From: Alphaproteobacteria bacterium
GTDB lineage: Bacteria; Pseudomonadota; Alphaproteobacteria; UBA828
DNA: 64,000 nt
NCBI GenBank assembly: GCA_022826665.1
Contig: JAJDUK010000076.1
Span: 1 to 64,000, forward strand
Reading direction: 5' to 3'
Positions 25,368-33,121 of this stretch are shown piece after piece. The notes beneath the pieces were generated by a model, which saw only the letters and a list, made by a program, of their open reading frames with translations, searched no databases and was not told where the DNA came from. Position 1 is the first letter of the stretch, and each line of letters opens with the position of its first letter. The position numbers and the translations under genes were made by a program.

Positions 25368-26408
25368 ATGAGACACGGCGATATCGTCAGCAGCCCGGAT
25401 ACCGTGGGTTGCGCGGTCTTTCAGTACAAGATGCCGCGCCTGCACACGCGCCAGGAGGTGATCGACAACTCGAAGAAGATCGCCGATCTCATCGTCGGCG
25501 CGAAGGTCGGGCTGCCGGGGATGGATCTCGCGATCTTCCCCGAATACAGCACGCACGGGATCATGTACGACCGCCAGGAGATGTTCGACACGGCGTCCTC
25601 GATCCCGGGGCCCGAGACCGACATCTTCGCCGAGGCCTGCCGCGAGGCGAACACCTGGGGCGTCTTCTCGCTGACCGGCGAGGTGCACGAGGATCATCCC
25701 AACAAGAACCCGTACAACACCCTCATCCTGATGAACAACGAGGGTGAGATCGTCCAGAAGTACCGGAAAATCTTGCCCTGGTGCCCGATCGAAGGCTGGT
25801 ATCCCGGCAACAACACCTATGTCAGCACCGGGCCCAAGGGCATGAAGATCAGCCTCATCATCTGCGATGACGGCAACTATCCCGAGATCTGGCGCGACTG
25901 CGCGGTCAAGGGCGCCGAGCTGATCGTCCGCTGTCAGGGCTACATGTACCCGGCGAAGGACCAGCAGATCATGATGGCGAAGGCGATGGCCTGGTCCAAC
26001 TGCTGCTACGTGGCGGTCGCCAACGCCGCCGGCAACGACGGCGTCTACACCTACTTCGGCCACTCGGCGATCGTCGGCTTCGACGGCCGCACGCTCGGCG
26101 AGTGCGGCGAGGAGGAGAACGGCATCCAGTACGCCCAGCTCTCCGTCTCGCAGATCCGTGATTCCCGCGCCAACGATCAGGCGCAGAACCACCTCTTCAA
26201 GCTGATGCACCGGGGCTACACCGGCGTTTATGCCTCGGGCGACGGCGACAAGGGCGTGGCCGAGTGCCCGTTCGACTTCTACCGCACCTGGGTGCAGGAC
26301 CCGCGCCGGGCGCAGCAGATGGTCGAATCCATCACCCGCGACTCCATCGGCGTCACGGGCTGCCCCATCGACGGCATCCCCGAGCCGCAGAAGATGGCGG
26401 CGGAGTAG
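25368..26408 (+). CDS. amiE: aliphatic amidase AmiE
   Basis: 346 residues, the same length as the Pseudomonas enzyme and recognisably similar along its whole length from 'MRHGDI' onward. Nitrilase-superfamily enzyme hydrolysing short aliphatic amides (acetamide, propionamide) to acid and ammonia. Catalytic triad visible: Glu59 in 'FPEYS', Lys134 in 'KYRKILPW', and Cys166 in '[10 protein letters not shown]'; Glu142 lies in 'PIEGWYPG'. Other signatures: '[13 protein letters not shown]' and '[13 protein letters not shown]'. Placed right after a urea/amide-type transporter, with its own likely promoter and terminator. Formamidase AmiF is a shorter relative and less likely. Confidence 0.95.
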   Translation: MRHGDIVSSPDTVGCAVFQYKMPRLHTRQEVIDNSKKIADLIVGAKVGLPGMDLAIFPEYSTHGIMYDRQEMFDTASSIPGPETDIFAEACREANTWGVFSLTGEVHEDHPNKNPYNTLILMNNEGEIVQKYRKILPWCPIEGWYPGNNTYVSTGPKGMKISLIICDDGNYPEIWRDCAVKGAELIVRCQGYMYPAKDQQIMMAKAMAWSNCCYVAVANAAGNDGVYTYFGHSAIVGFDGRTLGECGEEENGIQYAQLSVSQIRDSRANDQAQNHLFKLMHRGYTGVYASGDGDKGVAECPFDFYRTWVQDPRRAQQMVESITRDSIGVTGCPIDGIPEPQKMAAE

Positions 26409-26447
26409 GGGGCGACCCTGCTTCAGGCTCTCTGAAGCTTTTTCGGA

Positions 26448-26482
26448 CCCCGGCGCTCAGGACTGCGGGCGCCGGGGTTTTT
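26448..26482 (+). terminator. rho-independent terminator after amiE
   Basis: A 9-bp perfect GC-rich stem (26448-26456 with 26469-26477), 12-nt loop, followed by five T. It lies 40 bp downstream of the amiE stop and closes the amide-transporter/amidase unit. Confidence 0.85.
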
Positions 26483-26499
26483 GTTTCCGACGACAGAAA

Positions 26500-26603
26500 G
26501 CGAGTCCGTCTTCGACGGACTCGCGATAGGCCGCGCCAGCGGCGCCCTCGCGGAGGCGCCGGCCGTCGCGCCCGTAGGCGCGCGAGATCGCGCGACGGCC
26601 GGC
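26500..26603. repeat. composite palindromic element
   Basis: Two successive perfect inverted repeats: 26500-26510 with 26514-26524 (11-bp stem, 3-nt loop) and 26558-26571 with 26590-26603 (14-bp stem, 18-nt loop). Located between the convergent ends of amiE and pxpA. It may add termination for the minus-strand operon or be a mobile intergenic palindrome; no second copy was noticed in this window. Confidence 0.65.
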
Positions 26604-26622
26604 TGCCGTGAGCGATAAAGAG

Positions 26623-27399
26623 CTAATGCACCAGCGTGCTGGCGGGCTGGACGGCGACCTGCATGCGCTCGAGAGTGGTCCGCACGGCGCTGACTACCTC
26701 GGTCGCGTTGGGGCCGTCGCCGTGGAGCAGGATCGCCTGGGCCTCGAACTCCAGGTCGGTGTCGTCGACCGTGCCGAGCTTGCCGTCCTCGACGAAGCGC
26801 TGGACCCGGTCGGCAATGTAACTCGGGTCTCTGGCCTGTTTGATACGCTCCACGATCAGCGAGCCGTCGGCGCGGTAGTCCAGGTCGATACAGATTTCGT
26901 GGACGATGGGGATGCCCTCGCGCCCGGCGATCTCGTAGAAGCGGTGCCGCTCCAGCGGGGTCGGCCAGTAGAGCACCCAGGGCTCGCCCACGCTGTTGAT
27001 GGCGTCGACCATGGCGCCGCCGATCTTCTCGTCCCGCGCCAGCATCGGGTAGAGCGCGCCGTGGGGAACCAGGTGGTCGATGGTGGCGCCCACCGATGAC
27101 GCGATCTGGCGCAGCGCGCCGATCTGGTAGAGGGTGAGGCAGCGCGCCTCGTCGGTGGAGATCTTCATCTCGCGCCGTCCGAAGCCGTTGACGTCCGGCA
27201 GGCCCCAGTGCACGCCGACGGCGACGTCGTTCTCCTTGGCGAGCGTTACCGTGCGCTCCATGTGCACGGGATCGCCCGCGTGGAAGCCGCAGGCCACGTT
27301 GACCGATGAGAGATGCGGAATGATCTCGGCGTCGGCGCCGAAAGAGTAATTGCCGAAGCTCTCGCCGACATCGCTGTTGATGTCCATCGCTCGCTGCAT
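26623..27399 (-). CDS. pxpA: 5-oxoprolinase subunit A (LamB/YcsF family)
   Basis: 258 residues. PxpA with PxpB and PxpC forms the ATP-dependent bacterial 5-oxoprolinase that opens 5-oxoproline to glutamate. Family signatures: 'MDINSDVGESFGNYSFG', 'VNVACGFHAGDP', 'GVHWGLPDVNGFGRREM' and 'LVPHGALYPML', with the metal-binding and catalytic Asp/His residues of the LamB fold in the first two. Third gene of a pxpBCA operon, 27 bp after pxpC. The tyrosine in 'VLYWPTPLERHRFYE' differs from the second LamB-type protein at 42.8 kb. Confidence 0.92.
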   Translation of the reverse strand: MQRAMDINSDVGESFGNYSFGADAEIIPHLSSVNVACGFHAGDPVHMERTVTLAKENDVAVGVHWGLPDVNGFGRREMKISTDEARCLTLYQIGALRQIASSVGATIDHLVPHGALYPMLARDEKIGGAMVDAINSVGEPWVLYWPTPLERHRFYEIAGREGIPIVHEICIDLDYRADGSLIVERIKQARDPSYIADRVQRFVEDGKLGTVDDTDLEFEAQAILLHGDGPNATEVVSAVRTTLERMQVAVQPASTLVH

Positions 27400-27426
27400 G
27401 TCATGCGCCTCCCGCGCTGCTGGCGT

Positions 27427-28440
27427 TCAGATGATGATGTCCGGGTCCGCGATCAGCGCCTCCTGCGCGGTCAGCGCCACCACCGCGTCCTCGTGGGAGA
27501 TGCGGACGAAGCGGGTCTCCTCGAAGGGGCGGACTTGGCCGACGCGCGCCATATCGGTGGTGATCACGATGGCGATCCGCGCGTAGCCTCCGATGCTGGG
27601 CGAATCGACGCAGAGCACGATCGGCTCGACGCCCGAAGGCACCTGCACGGTGCCCACCGGCGCGCCCGGATCGATGACGATGTTGGAGGGGTCCGCGCCG
27701 GCATCCTCGATCAGGTAGTGCGGCCGCCCCGGCTTGAAGGAGAGCTCCGGGCCGATGAAGCGCATCCCCGTCCGGTCCGCCTTGGGATTGAGCTTCCAGG
27801 CGGTGGCGTAGAAGGCCTCGACGCTGTCGGCGGTGAAGTGATGCTCCTCCGGTCCGGCGACCGTGCGCACCCGCATGGGCGGCGCGTAGGCCGGAACCAG
27901 ATCCGGCCGCAGCCGGCGGCCGGCGAGGTCCGCCACCGATGCCGTCGGCGCGCCTACCGGCAGGCGGTCGTCCTTCGCGAGCGGGCGCCCCTCCAGCCCG
28001 CCGAAGCCGCCGCTGACATGGGTGGCGCGACTGCCCCGGTAGAGCGGCACGTCGATGCCGCCGTGAACCGCGAGGTAGGCCCGCGCGCCGCTCTGCGCCA
28101 GGCCGCAGGCGAGCGTCTGGCCCTCGCGCAGGACGAAGCTCGACCAGCAGGGCACCGCTTCGCCATCCACGGTCGCGCCCGTGTCCGCGCCGGTGAGGGC
28201 CAGCACGTGGTCCTCAAGCGCCCGGAGCTTCAGCCGGCCGAGGGTCATTTCGAGACCCGCCGCGCCGGGGTCGTCGCGCACCACCAGCGGCCCTCCGGGC
28301 GGGTTGCCGACCAGCACGTTGGCAATCCTGAGCGCGAAGCCATCCTGCGCGCCGGAGGGCGGAATCCCCAGAGCCTGGCCGCCGCGCCGCCCCATGTCCT
28401 GCACCGTGGTGCGCAGGCCGCCGTCGATGACTTCAAGCAT
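27427..28440 (-). CDS. pxpC: 5-oxoprolinase subunit C (biotin-dependent carboxyltransferase-like)
   Basis: 337 residues from ATG 28440, which shares one base with the pxpB stop (TGATG); the frame extends five codons further but not usefully. KipA/PxpC fold: 'VIDGGLRTTVQDMGRRGG' at the start, 'GIPPSGAQDGFALRIANVLVGN', 'AYLAVHGGIDVP' and 'CVDSPSIGGYARIA'. It catalyses the ATP-driven phosphorylation/cleavage together with PxpB. Length is normal for the family. Confidence 0.92.
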   Translation of the reverse strand: MLEVIDGGLRTTVQDMGRRGGQALGIPPSGAQDGFALRIANVLVGNPPGGPLVVRDDPGAAGLEMTLGRLKLRALEDHVLALTGADTGATVDGEAVPCWSSFVLREGQTLACGLAQSGARAYLAVHGGIDVPLYRGSRATHVSGGFGGLEGRPLAKDDRLPVGAPTASVADLAGRRLRPDLVPAYAPPMRVRTVAGPEEHHFTADSVEAFYATAWKLNPKADRTGMRFIGPELSFKPGRPHYLIEDAGADPSNIVIDPGAPVGTVQVPSGVEPIVLCVDSPSIGGYARIAIVITTDMARVGQVRPFEETRFVRISHEDAVVALTAQEALIADPDIII

Positions 28441-29312
28441 CAGAACGGCCCCCACGTGCTATCGGGGTCATGCTTCTCCGCCGGCTCCCCGGTCCCCACG
28501 AGCCACGCCTCATAGCCCGCGCAGTCGAAGGTGTCTTCCTCGACCCGGTACGCGTAGGTGCCGGCCTCGACCTCGGCGCGGATCGCGTCGTATTCCTCGC
28601 GCGAGATTGATTCGTAGCGGTGCCGGTCGCCGGCGCGGGCGAGCACCGGGCCGTCGGCAAAGGCCGGGCTGATCTCCCTCAGATCGAAGATTTCGATGGG
28701 CGTGCGGCCGAAGAGCTGCCCGCCCCCCGGTATCCGGATCGGATAGATGGTGGAGGTGAGCCCGCCGAAGTTGAGCAGCCGGGCGTGGGTCCAGGTGCGG
28801 GGCGTGCGGTAGAGCGGCGCGCCGAAGCGCTTGGTGGGGTCCATGGCGTAGGACATGAAGGCGCCGGGGACGAAGCCCACGCCGGTGACCCAGTAGTCGC
28901 AGCCGGTGTGGGTCTCGATGACTTGCGCCACCGTCATGTCGTTGAACTCGGCGATGTATTCGATGTTGTTGCGCACGCCGAAGGCTTCGGCGCACTCGCG
29001 CGACCAGGGGTCGTCGTAGAGCGCCGGGATGGTCACCCGGCGGCTCGGCAGCGTCTCCACCGTGCCCTGGGCGGCGATCAGCGCCTTCACGTGGTCGACG
29101 ATACGTGCGCGCGTGGTGGCGAGCGGGTTGAAGACGAGGCCGAGGGTGCGCACTTGCGGGTTGGTCTCGACCAACCCTTTCGGTGGCTCCTCGCGGAGCG
29201 CGAAGTCGAGCGCGAGGATGCGGAAGTTGATGGGGATGCTCGATTCGTCACCGAACTCGACGTTGATCGCGGTGTCGCCCAGTGTCTTGAAGACCGGCTC
29301 GTCGTAGACCAT
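28440..29312 (-). CDS. pxpB: 5-oxoprolinase subunit B (KipI type)
   Basis: 290 residues, longer than the usual 220-240 by a C-terminal extension of about 50 residues ('ISREEYDAIRAEVEAG' onward), a form seen fused to an AHS1-type domain. Signatures are 'GDTAINVEFGD', 'VTIPALYDDPWS' and 'GVGFVPGAFMSYAMDP' (family G-F-P-G). First gene of pxpBCA, followed by pxpC with a one-base overlap. Divergent from a toxin-antitoxin module. Confidence 0.9.
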   Translation of the reverse strand: MVYDEPVFKTLGDTAINVEFGDESSIPINFRILALDFALREEPPKGLVETNPQVRTLGLVFNPLATTRARIVDHVKALIAAQGTVETLPSRRVTIPALYDDPWSRECAEAFGVRNNIEYIAEFNDMTVAQVIETHTGCDYWVTGVGFVPGAFMSYAMDPTKRFGAPLYRTPRTWTHARLLNFGGLTSTIYPIRIPGGGQLFGRTPIEIFDLREISPAFADGPVLARAGDRHRYESISREEYDAIRAEVEAGTYAYRVEEDTFDCAGYEAWLVGTGEPAEKHDPDSTWGPF

Positions 29313-29350
29313 GCCGCCCCCGCCGTTTTCGTCCCGCCATCATGGGCACC

Positions 29351-29377
29351 CTGCGGGCTGCGTCAAACTGCCCGCAG
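29351..29377. promoter_or_regulatory. inverted repeat upstream of pxpB
   Basis: Perfect 8-bp arms CTGCGGGC and GCCCGCAG separated by 11 nt, 39 bp before the pxpB start in the gap shared with the antitoxin gene. Could be an operator for the 5-oxoprolinase operon; inference only. Confidence 0.3.
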
Positions 29378-29404
29378 CGGCGGGCGTTCGTGGAATTGCC
29401 GTTG

Positions 29405-29433
29405 AGATATGACCAACTATGTTGTACATATCT
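29405..29433. promoter_or_regulatory. inverted repeat, likely operator of the first toxin-antitoxin module
   Basis: AGATATG and CATATCT with a 15-nt spacer, 52 bp upstream of the antitoxin ATG in an AT-richer stretch. Phd/YefM antitoxins bind such palindromes to autoregulate; the placement fits. Confidence 0.4.
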
Positions 29434-29484
29434 TGGGGGGGCGAGCACGGTGTTCGTCGCTGGCGCGAATAGGGGATTGGGACC

Positions 29485-29766
29485 ATGCCGACGAAGGTTT
29501 TCAAGGTAGCCGAGGCCCGTGCCAGCTTCTCCAGCCTCCTGGCGCGCGCCAAGGAGGGCGAAGAGATCATGATTACCAAGGGGAGCGAACCGCAGGCACG
29601 CATCGTCCCGCCCACCGAGGCAGATCAGCGCGAAGCCGCGCCGCTCAAACACCTCAACCTGCCCGACGACCTCTTCGACCGCGAGGATCAGGAGCAGGCC
29701 ATGATCGACGCCGGCAGCTACAGCGATACGCTGGGGATTTGGCGCGGTCCGCCGAAGGCTTCGTGA
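29485..29766 (+). CDS. Phd/YefM family antitoxin (module 1)
   Basis: 93 residues. The N-terminus 'TKVFKVAEARASFSSLLARAKEGEEIMITKGSEPQARIVP' is the Phd/YefM DNA-binding fold (AKA motif, G-E-E, beta strand to P). The C-terminal acidic tail, 'LPDDLFDREDQEQAMIDAG', would wrap the toxin. It overlaps the vapC gene by GTGA. Codon use resembles the host. Confidence 0.85.
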   Translation: MPTKVFKVAEARASFSSLLARAKEGEEIMITKGSEPQARIVPPTEADQREAAPLKHLNLPDDLFDREDQEQAMIDAGSYSDTLGIWRGPPKAS

Positions 29767-30140
29767 GGCTGCTTCTCGATAGCCACGCCCTTTACTGGTG
29801 GGTCGCGGGCAGCCCGCGCCTGTCCGCGACCGCCAGGGGGCTGATCCTGGATCGCGAGAACGCCGTGCTGGTCAGCGCGGTCTCGATCTACGAGCTTGAG
29901 TGGAAGGCGCAGCAGCGACGCCTCGCGCTGCCGCCACAGGAGCTGCGGGCGGCGCTCAGGCGCAACGCCGTCGAGGACCTGCCCATCACCCACGACCATG
30001 CCGACTACGCGGCCCAGCTCGACTGGGACCACCGCGATCCTTGGGATCGTCTGCTCGCGGCCCAGGCACGGCTGGAGAACTGCGCGCTGGTCTCGGTCGA
30101 CGAGGTCTTCGACGCCATCGGCATCGACCGGCAGTGGTGA
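29763..30140 (+). CDS. PIN-domain toxin VapC (module 1)
   Basis: 125 residues from GTG 29763, overlapping the antitoxin stop. PIN-domain ribonuclease with the acidic residues in place: Asp in 'LLLDSHALYWW', Glu in 'SIYELEWKAQQ', Asp in 'HRDPWDRLLAAQA' and Asp in 'LVSVDEVFD'. Such toxins cleave tRNA or rRNA under stress when the antitoxin is degraded. The frame is open far upstream but only the GTG start is coupled to the antitoxin. Confidence 0.88.
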   Translation: MRLLLDSHALYWWVAGSPRLSATARGLILDRENAVLVSAVSIYELEWKAQQRRLALPPQELRAALRRNAVEDLPITHDHADYAAQLDWDHRDPWDRLLAAQARLENCALVSVDEVFDAIGIDRQW

Positions 30141-30211
30141 CTGGCGCTGGAAGCACCTCTCCAAGCGCCCGCACCTTTATCCGTGCAGAAACGGGCATTG
30201 GGATAGTCCTG

Positions 30212-30225
30212 TACATGACCATGTA
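30212..30225. promoter_or_regulatory. inverted repeat, likely operator of the second toxin-antitoxin module
   Basis: TACATG-AC-CATGTA, a perfect 6-bp inverted repeat 20 bp before the antitoxin ATG, in an AT-rich stretch (30206-30245). Fits autoregulation by the Phd-type antitoxin. Confidence 0.45.
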
Positions 30226-30244
30226 GATGATCTATAAATGAACC

Positions 30245-30493
30245 ATGATTAGAGTCAATGTGGCGGAGGCCAAGGCCCACCTCTCGCGCTACCTTGAGAG
30301 CGTCGAGCAGGGCGAAACGGTCGTCCTGTGCCGGCGCAACGTGCCGATCGCCGAGATTCGGGCGCTTCCCAAGCCGACACGCGAGCCGCGCCCCGTGGGC
30401 ATCGATCGCGGGATGACAATCTCCACAGCCTTCTTCGAACCGCTTCCCGACGATCTTTTGGCGGCATTCGAAGGTGGCAGCGATAGTTCGTGA
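30245..30493 (+). CDS. Phd/YefM family antitoxin (module 2)
   Basis: 82 residues: 'MIRVNVAEAKAHLSRYLESV' followed by 'GETVVLCRRNVPIAEIRAL', the Phd/YefM pattern, then a Pro-rich linker and the short acidic tail 'PLPDDLLAAFEG'. It differs from module 1 in sequence but has the same layout, with a GTGA overlap to the toxin gene. Confidence 0.85.
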   Translation: MIRVNVAEAKAHLSRYLESVEQGETVVLCRRNVPIAEIRALPKPTREPRPVGIDRGMTISTAFFEPLPDDLLAAFEGGSDSS

Positions 30494-30876
30494 GGCTTCT
30501 CCTCGACACCTGCACGTTCCTCTGGCTGGCAGCGGATGCCCCTGAACTGAGTTCGACCGCGCGCGATAGCTGTCGGGACCCCGGCAGCGAAGTCTTTCTG
30601 AGCGCGGTCTCGGTCTGGGAGATTGCCATCAAGTATCGTCTCGGACGGCTGGCGCTGCCCGAGCCCCCGGCACGCTATGTGGTCAGCCGGCGAACCTGGC
30701 TGCAGATTGAGCCGCTCGCTTTCGATGAGGCCAGCGCGGTCCATGACGCACTCCTGCCAGCACATCATCGAGACCCTTTCGACCGGGCGCTCGTCTCACA
30801 GGCCATTCTCGGCGGTATGTCGATCGTGACTCCCGATACGGAGATCGGGCGCTACCCGGCGCCTGTCCTCTGGTAA
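30490..30876 (+). CDS. PIN-domain toxin VapC (module 2)
   Basis: 128 residues from the overlapping GTG. Acidic site residues are conserved: Asp in 'LLLDTCTFLWL', Glu in 'SVWEIAIKYRLG', Asp in 'HRDPFDRALVSQA' and Asp in 'IVTPDTEIG'. Related to module 1 but clearly not a recent copy. The two modules lie head to tail with 104 bp between. Confidence 0.9.
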   Translation: MRLLLDTCTFLWLAADAPELSSTARDSCRDPGSEVFLSAVSVWEIAIKYRLGRLALPEPPARYVVSRRTWLQIEPLAFDEASAVHDALLPAHHRDPFDRALVSQAILGGMSIVTPDTEIGRYPAPVLW

Positions 30877-30898
30877 GGTCTGCCCCTTCAACGTTGGG

Positions 30899-31240
30899 TC
30901 ATGCCTTGTCGGGATCGGTGGGTGGAGGCGACGTTTCGGCGTCGATCCAAGCGAGGTAGTTGGGATTGCCGCCCGTGATGGGCAGCGCGATCACGCAGGG
31001 GCAGGCGTAGCTGTGCAGCGCCTTGACCTTGGCCGTGAGCGGCTCGACGAGGTCGGCGCGGGTCTTCACCCATAGCATGGCCTCGTCGCCTTCGCGGAGC
31101 GCACCCTCCCACCAGTAGAAGGACGACACGGCCGGCACGATGTTGACCGACGCCGCGAGACGCGCTTCAACCAGCGCGCGGCCGATGGCCTCGGCCTCGG
31201 CGCGGCTCGGGGTGGTCACGCATACGGCGACGTGCGCCAT
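30899..31240 (-). CDS. cutA: divalent-cation tolerance protein CutA
   Basis: 113 residues, a trimeric ferredoxin-like-fold protein, cytoplasmic here (no signal). Signatures: 'LAASVNIVPAVSSFYWWEG', 'EAMLWVKTRADLVEPLTAKVKALHSYACPCVIALPI' region and 'YLAWIDAET'. Named for copper tolerance in E. coli, but the actual function is unsettled. The GGAGGGC upstream of the ATG gives a ribosome-binding site. Single gene, divergent from the phage-like gene. Confidence 0.93.
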   Translation of the reverse strand: MAHVAVCVTTPSRAEAEAIGRALVEARLAASVNIVPAVSSFYWWEGALREGDEAMLWVKTRADLVEPLTAKVKALHSYACPCVIALPITGGNPNYLAWIDAETSPPPTDPDKA

Positions 31241-31433
31241 CCCTTGCCCTCCTTTGAAATCCGTGCGCCTGCCGACGATACCGCACGTCGCGCCCGGCAG
31301 ACGAATGGTCCAGCGGCACCCATAAGGGGAGCGTAGCGTAGCCTCGTCACTCGCGAGTCACCGGACCATGGTGCGGTGCACAGCCTCCGGCGCCCGCTTC
31401 AGCATCGCGCCACACAACGCGAGAGGAGGCGAA

Positions 31434-31913
31434 ATGAGCCGGCGTTCCACAATTGAGCTGTTGCCGCCCGAAATCCGCGCCGCCGTGGACGCGGCGATCG
31501 AGGACGGCGCCACCATCGACGCCATCGCGGCGGTAATTCGCGCGCACGGCGCCGCGTGCTCGCGCTCGTCCGTGGGCCGCTACGTCAGGCGGAGGCGCGC
31601 GCAGCTCCGCCGGCAACGCGAGATCGACCGCGCCGCCAAGACCTGGGCGGCCGCCATCGTCGAGAGTGCCAGGGACGGCACCCGGCCGGTCGCGCTCGAG
31701 GCCGTGGGCGCGGCGGCAGCGATGACGGTGGCCACGCTCCAAAGGGACGGAGAACCGGTGGCGCCGATCGATGTCGCCCGCCTCGCCCTTGCTCTGCTAC
31801 GCATCGAAGGCGCGGGCAAGCTGCTGGCGGAGCGCGAGCGGATGCCCCGTCCCGTCAGCGCTGACCGGCGCATGGGACGGAATCCTTTGGACGTAGACGG
31901 GAATCCCGCATGA
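31434..31913 (+). CDS. DUF3486 (phage Mu gp27-like) protein
   Basis: 159 residues from ATG 31434 with a strong GAGAGGAGG site. '[20 protein letters not shown]' followed by '[16 protein letters not shown]' matches the DUF3486 family typified by Mu gp27, a protein encoded ahead of the large terminase and head genes and thought to be a small terminase-like DNA-binding subunit. The middle is Ala-rich helical. No other phage gene lies nearby: upstream is cutA, downstream ispH. It may be a remnant of a Mu-like element or a domesticated DNA-binding protein. Confidence 0.7.
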   Translation: MSRRSTIELLPPEIRAAVDAAIEDGATIDAIAAVIRAHGAACSRSSVGRYVRRRRAQLRRQREIDRAAKTWAAAIVESARDGTRPVALEAVGAAAAMTVATLQRDGEPVAPIDVARLALALLRIEGAGKLLAERERMPRPVSADRRMGRNPLDVDGNPA

Positions 31914-32019
31914 TCCCGGCTCGTGCCGCCTCAAAAAAGTGTGTTTCTTTCCCAAAATCCCAGGCCGGCGGCCCGCCTTTTCGAGAGGCCGGTGGCGAAA
32001 ACGGACGGGAACCCGCGTG

Positions 32020-32048
32020 TTGTCGGAATCACGGGTCTGCGATAGGGT
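32020..32048 (+). promoter_or_regulatory. candidate promoter for ispH-hpnH
   Basis: TTGTCG at 32020-32025 and TAGGGT at 32043-32048 with a 17-nt spacer, about 70 bp before the ispH start in the 206-bp gap after the phage-like gene. A moderate match for an alphaproteobacterial housekeeping promoter. Confidence 0.33.
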
Positions 32049-32119
32049 GCAGCGGTGGCTCTGGGCGCGGAGTCGACGGTCCCGCCCCGAGCACCCTCAT
32101 GATTGAGCGAGGGCCTAAC

Positions 32120-33115
32120 GTGGGCGACAGCGGCAGCATGCAGGTCATCCTGGCGGAGCCGAGGGGCTTTTGCGCAGGCGTCGAGCGGGCAATCGAGATC
32201 GTCGAGCGGGCGCTCGAAGTATTCGGCCCGCCGGTCTACGTCCGCCACGAAATCGTGCACAACAAGCGCGTGGTGGACGATCTGCGCAAGAAGGGCGCGG
32301 TCTTCGTCGAGGAGATCGACGAGGTGCCCGAGGGCGCGGTCACCATCTTCAGCGCCCACGGCGTCTCCGAGAAGGTGGAGAGCGAGGCCGCGGGCCGGAA
32401 CCTGCCGGTGATCGACGCGACCTGTCCGCTGGTCGCCAAGGTGCACATCGAGGCCAGGCGCTACGAGCGCGAAGGCCGCGAGATCATCCTGATCGGCCAC
32501 GACGGACATCCCGAGGTCGAGGGTACCAGCGGCCGCGTGAAGAACGGGGTGCATATCGTCGCCACGCCGGCGGATGTTGCGAAGCTGGAGGTGGCCAACC
32601 CCGACAAGGTGGCCTACGTCACCCAGACCACGCTCAGCGTGGACGACACGCGGGACGTGATCGAGGCGCTGACCTCGCGCTTCCCGAGCATCTCCGGCCC
32701 CGACGTGAAGGACATCTGCTACGCGACGCAGAACCGCCAGGCCTCAGTGCGCAAGCTCGCGGAAGACGTGGAGCTGATCCTCGTCGTGGGCGCACGCAAC
32801 AGCTCCAACTCCAACCGCCTGCGGGAGATCGGCGAGGAGATGGGCGTGCCGACCCATCTGATCGACGACGCCCGCGACCTCGACCCGACGTGGTTCGACG
32901 GCGTGCGCCGCGTGGGCGTGACCGCCGGCGCGTCGGCGCCGGAAGAGCTGGTGCAGGACCTGGTCGCTCGGCTGCGCGAGATCAACGCGGTCGAGCTGCA
33001 GATCCAGGACGGGATCAAGGAGCGGGTGCGTTTCAAGCTGCCGGCCGAGCTGGTCGAGGCGAGCGGCAACGGCAAGGCGCAGGAGCCGACCGCCGGTGCG
33101 GCGCCTGCCGAGTAG
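32120..33115 (+). CDS. ispH: 4-hydroxy-3-methylbut-2-enyl diphosphate reductase IspH
   Basis: 331 residues from GTG 32120, chosen for the GAGGG box 7 nt upstream; an in-frame ATG at 32138 could also start it. Last enzyme of the MEP pathway, an Fe-S reductase giving IPP and DMAPP. The three cluster-binding cysteines are Cys18 ('[10 protein letters not shown]'), Cys102 ('DATCPLV') and Cys200 ('[10 protein letters not shown]'); the substrate-binding '[10 protein letters not shown]', 'SAHGVS' and '[11 protein letters not shown]' are intact, as is 'NSSNSNRL'. A 30-residue Ala/Pro/Glu tail follows the fold. Six bases separate it from hpnH. Confidence 0.96.
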   Translation: MGDSGSMQVILAEPRGFCAGVERAIEIVERALEVFGPPVYVRHEIVHNKRVVDDLRKKGAVFVEEIDEVPEGAVTIFSAHGVSEKVESEAAGRNLPVIDATCPLVAKVHIEARRYEREGREIILIGHDGHPEVEGTSGRVKNGVHIVATPADVAKLEVANPDKVAYVTQTTLSVDDTRDVIEALTSRFPSISGPDVKDICYATQNRQASVRKLAEDVELILVVGARNSSNSNRLREIGEEMGVPTHLIDDARDLDPTWFDGVRRVGVTAGASAPEELVQDLVARLREINAVELQIQDGIKERVRFKLPAELVEASGNGKAQEPTAGAAPAE

Positions 33116-33121
33116 GGGCTC

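Noticed and set aside
31349-31358. 10-bp perfect palindrome ACTCGCGAGT between cutA and the gp27-like gene
   Set aside because: Too short and GC-rich to distinguish from chance, and no regulator is adjacent.
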